Assembly (NCBI GenBank): GCA_039545315.1
Contig: BCIM01000012.1
Coordinates: 122,811-186,810 of the forward strand
Reading direction: 5' to 3'
Length of the DNA stretch: 64,000 nucleotides
Source of the DNA: Kondoa malvinella
Lineage: Eukaryota; Basidiomycota; Agaricostilbomycetes; Agaricostilbales; Kondoaceae
Shown: piece by piece, positions 56,781 to 64,000 of the stretch
Numbering within the stretch: position 1 is the first letter of the stretch
Layout of the letters: each line of letters opens with the position of its first letter
Translations under genes and position numbers: made by a program
Notes under the pieces: generated by a model
The model's input: the letters and a program-made list of their open reading frames with translations, nothing else
Told to the model about the DNA's origin: nothing
Database searches by the model: none

Positions 56781-58317
56781 CTAGGTTCTGGAATTAGCTA
56801 AAGTCTTGCTGTCAGGGTAAATGTACGTACGGAGTGTCCAGACGACCAGCAGATTTGTTTAAACCCTATAACAGAGCATCAGTCACGTCCAGCGCTTCAG
56901 ACAGACACGTACAAGAGTCACAAAGCCAATCAGTCCTTGCTCGAGAACTCCGTTCAATTTTTGGATTTCCATTGTTGGGTTGTGACCATTGCGATGAGAA
57001 TCTTGGAAGATGCCCAAGCTGTCTCGCCAGTTTCTTGTTCGACCATACTTAGTCTTGTCGTGGAAGAGAGGGTTGGTGTTGTATGGCTAGATGCAGAGTC
57101 AGTCACAAGTGCAAGTAGTCTCGTCTAGACTCACGTAGACTTTGTCAATCTCAATGTTCACATCATCCGGCACAAAGACTTGACCAGTGTAGATCATGTT
57201 CTTGGTGTTGAACGTGTTGTTTGCGTTGGTCGTCCAGTCAGTGTGAGCGCGGATATGACTAGAGTAGTAGGGTCAAACTTGCTACCAAGACATCTAGTTA
57301 GACATACATGTGAGTAGAACGTCCAGTGTAGCTGTAAGAGCATTAGTCCAGGTCAATCGTTCCAGCGGGCAAGGGCTTACAAGCCAGGGAAGATAGCTGC
57401 GGTACCAGATCAGCTGCATTCCAATCGAAAATCGGATGTACTAACAAGTGAATTGCACGACACCGTTCTTGTCCGAGGGCCAAGCACCTCTTAGCCATGT
57501 CTCATCATCATTTGTCCTGGGGTAAGCAGAGAGCAATCCGCTTCGTGGACCACCTCGCTGTGGTTGCTCATCCTTCAAGTGCGGGTGAGGAGCTGGGTGA
57601 CCGGCATAGTACCCAGTTGCATTAGCGTGCTAAGGAGTATGTGAGTGAATAGCCTTTCTCGACTCGGCTCGCAGACTTACCCATGCATCAATGAGGACGC
57701 CTTCGTATGGCTCGCAAGTCTCGACGTCGATGACACCAATGTCCATGAGCTGTTCGTCGCAATTTTAGTGTTCTGACACAGCGCAAGTCTCCTCGACTTA
57801 CGAAGAGGACACCCAATTGCCACTCTGCCATGTTCTGGCGGATAGGGTGACCTTCAGTATGGTAATAAGGTCCCTGAGTGACCTCCGGAGCTGTGCAGCG
57901 CCATCAGAGGTAGCCAAAGCCTGAGGAAAGTGGACACACCTAGCACGCAAGTGTTGTTCTTGATCTTTGTGTCTACGACCTGCTCGCAAGACAAAAGTGG
58001 TCCAGCGCTTTTCCTCTCATTGTCATCGAAAGCTCCTTCAAGGAAAAGGTTCTTGTCTGCGAGCGCATCTGCGCCGAGCATTTTGTGCGCCCATGACTTT
58101 TTGCGTTGAGCTTCGTATGCTGCAACAGCGGGTGCGCAATGATACGCCTGAGCTTGCAACGCGTTGTACGCTGCTATGTCCTCTGGCGTCTTTGGCTCCG
58201 AGTGCGCATGAACTGGTAAACCGGTCCATGTCAGCTTGAAATTTCTCTTGAGGATGTGAACCAATCCTCACCGGCAGCGAGCGTCGAGGCAGCAGCGATA
58301 AAGGTCTTGAAGTGCAT
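56781..58317 (-). CDS. Secreted intradiol ring-cleavage dioxygenase-like protein
   Basis: Relatives of catechol dioxygenases that many fungi secrete. A signal peptide is visible from 58317 (MHFKTFIAAASTLAA), then an intron and VHAHSEPKTPEDIAAYNALQ, YHCAPAVAAYEAQRKKSWAH and ADKNLFLEGAFDDNERK. The catalytic domain contains KNNTCVLAPEVTQGPYYHTE (EGPYY-type first Tyr), NMAEWQLGVLFLMDIGVIDV, ETCEPYEGVLIDAWHANATG, YYAGHPAPHPHLKDEQPQRG, and the iron-binding stretch THIHIRAHTDWTT with two His, then NPLFHDKTKYGRTRNWRDSL and EQGLIGFVTL. At least ten introns, some exons very short. The Gln in TQGPYY replaces the common Glu. It ends GLNKSAGRLDTP; the last junction (56781-56796) is uncertain. Substrate unknown; aromatic breakdown is inferred from family. 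Confidence 0.85.
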
Positions 58318-58816
58318 CCTTGACTATGCAAGAGGTCTCTAGAGCTTCGAGTAGCAAATCAGCAAGCCGCAATATTACTTTCCCGCTAAACCAGCATCTG
58401 GATCATATTTTTGCCGCTATAAGTGCCTATTATCGCCGCAGCATATCCGTATGCTTCCTGGCTGCTCCTTGAAGCAAGCCTGAAGGCGCCGAATAGCGCT
58501 CCGAGCCTGACATCAATGCAAGAAGCATGCCAAAGTCGGGCAGCGCATCATGAAATGCGGACTTGCGATCTGCCTAGTCACGACTCTGCATACTCTTCGA
58601 ACAGATGCTGGGCTCTGTCAGAGCTGCACATCTCTCTCGAATGTCAATGAAGTATATTCGAACGTTCATGGTCCCTTTGTTCCGATGGAATGGCCATTCT
58701 CAACATCTGTTTTACTTCCGTTACGTTGACCAGTCTGCGAGAGCGATCTGTCTTGATCTTTTGACTGTGCTACTTGTCTTGTCCCATCCCTATATCGTTG
58801 CCGTAGACTTTGGCAA
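58318..58816. promoter_or_regulatory. Divergent intergenic region, dioxygenase-like / DUF1996 gene 1
   Basis: About 500 bp between divergent genes for two secreted proteins. Open frames have no domain. No clear TATA box. Shared control is possible because both products are secreted, but this is inference. Confidence 0.35.
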
Positions 58817-61128
58817 ATGCTCAATACGCTCATTTTCCTCCTTCCAGTCTTTCACTATGGTTCAGCTCAGATGTTCGTGAATGTAAGCGCTTGTCATGCA
58901 TGTGGTACAGCTGGCTGAAGCAAGCAACCGACATTAGAACCCGACAGGCAAGCTTCTCCTTGTTCGGCGAAAGTTGATCTCATAGCTCTTTCAGTCCTGG
59001 TGACAGAACGGGCTGACCCTATTCAAACGCCTGGCAAGCCCTTCAGTCATGTCCATACGATATTGTACGACAGTCTCTGCCGATCGCCAGCTATGCCTGA
59101 CTTCTGGTCTATGCAGCGGAGGGAATAAATTTGGCATGGAGACAGACTACGACAAGCTACAAACATCGACCTGCGTTACGTCCAACTTTGAAGAAGATTT
59201 CTCTGCGTATTGTAGGTCCTCGTGCATTGAAACAAAACTTCCGCTTATCTCCTTCCGCTATCTAAGGGGTCCCAGAACCGGTAGGCTGCCAAAGATGGCG
59301 TCGAGCAAAATCTGATTCGAAGCAGTACTGGCGTTGGAAGAATGGGACTTATACACCGATCAATCGTGGAGCCAAGAACGTCGCTATGGTATGTTTCGAT
59401 TGACTCCAGGCCAAAAGTATGACTGATTGAGGCGCCAGAACGTCTATGTAAGCTTTCAGCTAGGTAGCATGTTTATGGACTAGACTCCCGCAGTACTTCT
59501 CACGAGCGGGTAACAAGAAGTATGTCTTCGATCTGGGTCGTGGGAAATACTGACAGAAAACGTGACAGCAAAAGCGAACCCGTCTACGCCTTTCCTCCTG
59601 GTTTCCGCATGATAGCCGGCGACACTACAAGGAGAACATTCAACGGCACCGCCCCAGAAAAGGCTGTCACTCATAGTAAGCCAACGGCTGAAGCCTGTTC
59701 GAGATTCCTGACTGCTGTTCAGGGTGCTACGGAGTCGGTGCGTCTGCTGTGCTCTATACCAAGGCTTTCCTCATTCTGCTCGCTAGAAACTGAAACGCCA
59801 GAATTACCACCCGGAAGCGACAAATGCAACAAATTCATTCGCTCACAAGTGTACTTTCCTTCTTGTTGGGTTTGTTTCTGTTCAGGCATACGATATTTGC
59901 TCTGACGAAATAGTCAGAATGGCGAGCTGGACTCGGATGACCACAAGAGCCATGTCGTTTACCCAATCGATGAAGATGGCAATGGGGTAGCAGGCACTGG
60001 AGGCTATACCTGTCCCGACACGCATCCAAGACGGCGTAAGCTGCGCCAAGCCTGCGCATTTTGAACCGCCCTAATTTGTTCTAGTGGTCACGATCTTTTT
60101 CGAAGTGTAAGTCACACTGTTCGCACTGTGGATTTGGTTAATGACGCATTTTCTGTCTAGCTTTCTGGACAGTAAGCGCTCATCTTTATCTCCGGAGACA
60201 AAGCTGATCACAGAAACAGTGGTCAACGACGGATGGAATGTGAGTTTCTAGCTTGGTCCGATCTAGGCAGGCCTTAATGCAGATGCCTTCACAGTGGTAT
60301 GAACATCTGGACGACGCTTATGACCAGGACCAGCCTATCGTCTTCTCCAATGGCGATACAACGGGTTATGGCTTTCACGGAGACTTCATGGTAAGCCAAT
60401 GAGCAATATAGTCTGATATTCGCTGACGCTTGCCGATCACAGAACGGCTGGGTATGCGACACTGTACATCAACTAAGCATTGCTGACCGGTATGACAGGC
60501 CAAAGGTGCGCTGCAGACCGTGGTCGACAATTGTCCGGACGAAACGCCTTGCGACCCAAAGAAGTACCTCACAGAAGTGAAGGACAAAGCTTCCTGTACC
60601 ATCGTACGCTGATATATTACCTTGATGAGCGCAGACTGACAACTCTTCGAGCCGGTCGACCCATTGCTGGCGGATGACATCAGTGCGTATGAGTACTTAG
60701 TCTAAGCATATCGTCTGATACTCGATGCAGCGGGAGTGGAAGACCTACACATGGTCATCGATCATCTACCTGGCCGAGCTGATGGAGCAACGCCCGATGA
60801 TGCAGATGAAGCGAGCTCCCAGACCTCCGAAGTCGAAGATGGTTCTGCCTCAGTAGGAAATACCTCGAACAGGACAGCACAGGAGACAGACAAAGAGCCC
60901 AGCAGTAACGAGTCGAAAGCAGACGAGAATGCGACAGGAAGCTCTTCGGCAGACAGCAGTGATGCAGCAGCTGGAGATGAGGGAGAAGATGGTGAGTGGC
61001 AGGCAACCTCTACACGTGCGTATCTGACTGTGTTCTGTCTAGATCTCGTGTTGTCGGATTCCACAAGAGTGACCGCACGTCTGCTGTATCTCTCGCTTGG
61101 ATATATTTTGGGTTGCTGGGCTGTGTAG
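58817..61128 (+). CDS. DUF1996 secreted protein, copy 1, with micro-exons
   Basis: Signal peptide from 58817 (MLNTLIFLLPVFHYGSAQMF). Exons: N-P-T from a 10-nt micro-exon (58938-58947) followed by a GC-AG intron; VLVTERADPIQTPGKPFSHV; HTIFGGNKFGMETDYDKLQT; STCVTSNFEEDFSAY; WVPEP from a 14-nt exon (59267-59280); YWRWKNGTYTPINRGAKN; NVY from a 9-nt exon (59439-59447); YFSRAGNK; FPPGFRMIAGDTTRRTFNGT; QVYFPSCW; LDSDDHKSHVVYPIDEDGNG; YTCPDTHPR; FSNGDTTGYGFHGDFMNGW. These are DUF1996 hallmarks (SHVHTI.GG, PGFRMIAGD, FPSCW, DSDDHKSH, GYGFHGDF.NGW). A Ser/Glu/Asp-rich tail and a hydrophobic end (LLYLSLGYILGCWAV) suggest a GPI signal. DUF1996 proteins are secreted fungal proteins of unknown catalysis. 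About 450 residues. Confidence 0.88.
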
Positions 61129-61589
61129 AGCGATTCTTGAAAGTCTGCAAGTCGCTTGTGCATACATTTGTGTCTCCAGCTCAGCAGTATTCTCCTTGTG
61201 CTGTCGAATAACGGTTGCCAATGCTCAACCACAGCGAAGCTTCTTGAAAGCTTATTTCCTGTACCATACAATACAACACAATACAATACCACCCTGCATG
61301 CGATAGGTATACCATGCCAAATTACTCAAAATGGCGGCAGACGACGAATCGAAACAAACAGCTTGAAGCAGACGCAAACGGGCCTGACAGCGCAGATGGC
61401 CAATATCTTGAGGCAATCGTAGGACAACATCGCGAGGAAACTTTTGTCAAAGCTTCATGCAGGCCTCATGTTGAGCTGGACGTAAAGCGCGCGTGTCAGC
61501 AATCAAACCATTAAATGGCAATCAATGCTCAGACCTTCCTGCTTTCTTTGCTTCTCTCTCTCTCTACCCTTTCCCTCAGCAGACCAGTC
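61129..61589. other. Intergenic region between tandem genes
   Basis: About 460 bp. An open frame from an ATG at 61314 (66 codons) could be a short upstream exon or uORF of the next gene but has no support. A TC-rich run (about 61543-61576) precedes the next ATG. The sequence acaatacaacacaatacaat near 61266-61287 is a short imperfect AACACAAT-type repeat. Confidence 0.35.
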
Positions 61590-62670
61590 ATGTCGCAGCC
61601 TATTAGACCTGACACTATGGGTACCGCGCTGTGCCTCTCCGGTATCATGCCCACGTCTACCGTCGATCAAGACTGGTTGAAAGTTGTGTGATGCTGTAGC
61701 TCTGTGCATCAAAGTAGATCCCAATGCGGCCTATCATCATGTTCCCGAAGACTTGTTGCGAGCAACAATAGCTGACGGTCAAGGTGAAGGCAAAGCTTTC
61801 CTGCTCGATGTTTTGGAAAAGGCCAAGAAAGGCGTTCCGGATGCAGTCCTTGCGCTCAGAGATGAAGTGGAACCAGAGGACTCGGACGATGAGGATGACT
61901 ATGGTGTCGAGTACGAAGATTGGTACGGATACGATGGTAGCTTGACGGGTTTTGAAGCCGCTTGTAACTACGAAGTGAGAGTCCAGATCTCGCTCAACTG
62001 TGCGCTATCTTATAGCATGGTCAGGACTACTGGAAAGACGGTGGAAGAGAAGGTATTACTACAGGCAAGAAGGCAAACGAACGGCAATCACTCTGTACCT
62101 GGCTCAATCCTACTTGGTGCCGCGCTTTCGATTCCATTCGCGACTACGTCCATACCCTGCCTGACTGGGAAGTCTTTGCGAGAACCCTCGAGGACCGCTG
62201 CGAATTACTCAAGGCAAAGTTGGCCGAGTTTGGCAAGGGCTCGAAGAGGGACGAAAGTGTCAAGGGTGCAGGTGCTGCGGATCAGCTGTACGCTTTATCA
62301 CCTGTTGTGGAGGAGTTCATATTTCAAGGTATGATATGTCTCTTTTTTTACCTGCTATTCTAACTAGCCCGATAGACGCTTTACTTCTGGCCGCAGCTCG
62401 CCTGATCGCTCGTGGAAACGAACATCCCAACGCGTGAGCTAATCCTAGTCTCCCAATCCCATCAATCACTGATGTTTGGATAACAGCGCCAATTATTGTC
62501 TCACTTTGCTGCAATTCATCGAAGATCCTACCAAGACCCGGCACGAATTTGGCGCAAAGATGAAGGCCTTTGCAAGGAAATCGGTTCATACTCTTTGTGA
62601 GGAATTGGGATTGAAATCCGCAAGCGAGGGAGAGGGCCGAGATCGTCATCTGGTCGCGAGAAAGCACTAA
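61590..62670 (+). CDS. Hypothetical acidic protein, unknown family
   Basis: Start MSQPIRPDTM with an 80-nt intron (61621-61700) joining to ALCIKVDPNAAYHHVPEDLL. Then RATIADGQGEGKAFLLDVLE, an acidic stretch EVEPEDSDDEDDYGVEYEDW, YGYDGSLTGFEAACNYE, an intron, HGQDYWKDGGREGITTGKKA, RQSLCTWLNPTWCRAFDSIR, DYVHTLPDWEVFARTLEDRC and ELLKAKLAEFGKGSKRDES. Two further introns lead to DALLLAARLIARGNEHPN and NYCLTLLQFIEDPTKTRHEF, ending LVARKH at 62668. About 270 residues, Trp- and acid-rich, probably cytosolic, with no signal peptide. It sits between two secreted paralogues but has no visible link to them. No domain recognised. Confidence 0.6.
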
Positions 62671-63010
62671 GCCCGGGGTCAAAAATACGACCCAGAGCGG
62701 CACAGCACACTTCAATGGCAAACTTGTCAACTCTCGGCGAAGGATCGGTACGACTGAGATTTTCACCGTCTTTTTTGATATTGATGGCGCTGCACTGTCG
62801 ATATTTAGTAGCAGGACAGATCGCTGTGGTCCATTACCAGGATGCCATAGCCGCTCGTCATCTGTCTGATTCCCTTTGTCATCTCGTTCATCTTCTGTAC
62901 TACTCCGGTCAATCTGCCCTCCTCTTTCGCTGCCTCTACAACTCCGCTGCCTATAGAATTGTCTCTTGTCCTCCTTCTCTCTTTTCAAGCAAGCTATACG
63001 CCGGGTCAGC
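62671..63010. other. Intergenic region upstream of DUF1996 copy 2
   Basis: About 340 bp. Open frames in both directions are chance overlaps. A TC-rich block (about 62918-62995) precedes the start codon. No other element seen. Confidence 0.35.
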
Positions 63011-64000
63011 ATGTCGTCCATCGTTACTCTGGTCATCGCTACTCGCCTGGCCGCAGCGCAAATGTTTGTCAATGTAGGCTGCTGACAGCTGATCATGTGA
63101 TTTAGCTGACAGCGTTGAAACAGAATCCAACAGGTATACAGCTCGCAACTCGAAAGAGCTAACTTCTGATGCTTTTCGTCTACCATGTAGTTCTAGGTAT
63201 GTCTTTGGCTCCGTCGCGAGCTCAATGCTGATAGGCAATAGTCACCGAGCGAGCCGACCCTATTGTCAGTACCGGGATGAGGCGCTTTCGTGTCTTTCGG
63301 GCTAACAAGGATGTAGATGACGCCCGGCAAAGCCTTCAGTCATGTCCATTCGATCTACGTCGGTATCAACACCTGTGGCTATTTCAATGATCTGATCTGC
63401 GAATCAGGGAGCATCAAACTTCGGCCTTCAGACTGATTACGAAAGGTTGCAAGATTCGAAGTGTGTCTCTAGCAATTTTGAAGAGGACTTTAGCAACTAC
63501 TGTACGTTCGCCCATCTTCTCGATGGCTGTTCAGCTCATGTGCTTTCGCTATCTCAAGGGGTCCCGGAACCTGTAGGTTGACTATTCAAGGTCGAGCCTG
63601 TACTGACAAGCAACAGTATTGGAGATGGAAGAATGGAACGTATACTCCAATCAACCGAGGAGATCCTACCCTGGCGATGGTATGAGCCCCTCGTAGCATT
63701 CATGTCTAATACACTAAGTTTCATTCATCCAGAATATCTATGTGAGTGATGTTGGTCTGCTCACATCCACTGTTCAATTGTCCGTAGTACTTCAATCGTG
63801 CTGGAAGTGGTGAAAATGCGTGCGTACCCTACAATCCCTCTTGGCTATACTGAAACCGCGGTTTACCGGGCCAATTCAGGTCAGTTTTTCTTGATATTCG
63901 AATTTCGCTGGAAAATGAGATCACTGAACAAAGTTCCTGCAGACCGAAAGTGGAAGAGTTTCCTCCCGGCTTTCTGATGATCGCTGGCGATACTGCACGA
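63011..64000 (+). CDS. DUF1996 secreted protein, copy 2, cut by window end
   Basis: Paralogue of the gene at 58817. Signal peptide MSSIVTLVIATRLAAAQMF. Exons: FVN; N-P-T in a 10-nt exon (63124-63133); a 6-nt exon (63191-63196) giving V-L; VTERADPI; MTPGKPFSHVHSI; an exon carrying SNFGLQTDYERLQDSKCVSS and NFEEDFSNY; a 14-nt exon (63559-63572) for WVPEP; YWRWKNGTYTPINRGDPT; a 9-nt exon (63735-63743) for NIY; YFNRAGSG; and near the edge FPPGFLMIAGDTAR. Compared with copy 1 it has two more introns (63197-63241 and 63265-63316), and the intron after N-P-T uses GT instead of GC. The rest lies beyond the window. Confidence 0.85.

Noticed and set aside
62317..63186. A 289-codon minus-strand open frame.
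   Set aside because: It overlaps supported exons of two plus-strand genes, has no ATG-linked domain and looks compositionally random.
1..64000. Mobile elements, CRISPR arrays or phage-like defence genes.
   Set aside because: No transposase, reverse transcriptase, terminal repeats or spaced repeats were seen; the content is ordinary nuclear fungal genes.

Overview
The window is nuclear DNA of a fungus, most likely a basidiomycete. Almost every gene is split by short introns, mostly about 45-60 nt, with GT-AG ends and a CTGAC/CTAAC-like branch site. The gene set is fungal: a Zn2Cys6 regulator, the acetolactate synthase regulatory subunit, DUF1996 secreted proteins, a secreted trehalase and a CTK1-type CTD kinase. 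There are no bacterial operons, mobile elements, CRISPR arrays or recognisable tRNA/rRNA genes. The species cannot be named from the sequence. I resolved 34 protein-coding loci, most of them by joining exons at splice sites by eye, so exon ends are predictions.

Layout. 0-9 kb: the 5' end of a CSC1/RSN1-type channel gene (-), a DUF92/TMEM19 membrane protein (-), the peroxisomal import receptor PEX5 (+), two small unknown genes and a YPT35-like PX protein (+). 9.5-19 kb: an FBXO9/Pof7 F-box protein (-), an unknown membrane protein (+), a secreted GH37 trehalase (+), the E2 enzyme UBC1 (-) and a DCAF7/WDR68 WD40 protein (+). 19-27.7 kb: three low-complexity unknown genes (-), ILV6 (+) with a Gcn4-type site upstream, an Sds3-like subunit of the Rpd3L deacetylase complex (-) and a secreted Pro/Tyr/Gln-rich, Cys-rich protein (+). 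27.8-34 kb: the centromeric histone CENP-A (-), cytidine deaminase (+), an Rlm1/MEF2-type MADS-box factor (+) and protein phosphatase 5 (+). 35.6-51 kb: a large unknown protein (-), an unknown acidic/basic protein (+), mitochondrial insertase COX18 (+), a probable REC114 (-), phosphatidylinositol 4-kinase PIK1 (+) and CTD kinase CTK1 (-). 51-64 kb: a Zn2Cys6 factor (-), a Ca2+-regulated mitochondrial carrier (-), a secreted intradiol dioxygenase-like protein (-), then two DUF1996 paralogues (+; the second is cut by the window end) around an unknown gene.

Genome architecture gives the most distinctive signals. Gene packing is extreme: two head-to-head pairs have start codons only 24-27 bp apart, and one tail-to-tail pair has stop codons 17 bp apart. 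Four introns appear to use GC-AG ends. Micro-exons of 6-19 nt occur repeatedly and often carry the most conserved residues, including the zinc site of cytidine deaminase, the PNY loop of PP5 and the FGWTN motif of trehalase. The DUF1996 paralogues share 10-, 14- and 9-nt micro-exons but differ by lineage-specific introns. CENP-A has an unusually long loop L1. I found no defence or mobile system; the less-described content is this splicing pattern and several unassigned genes.
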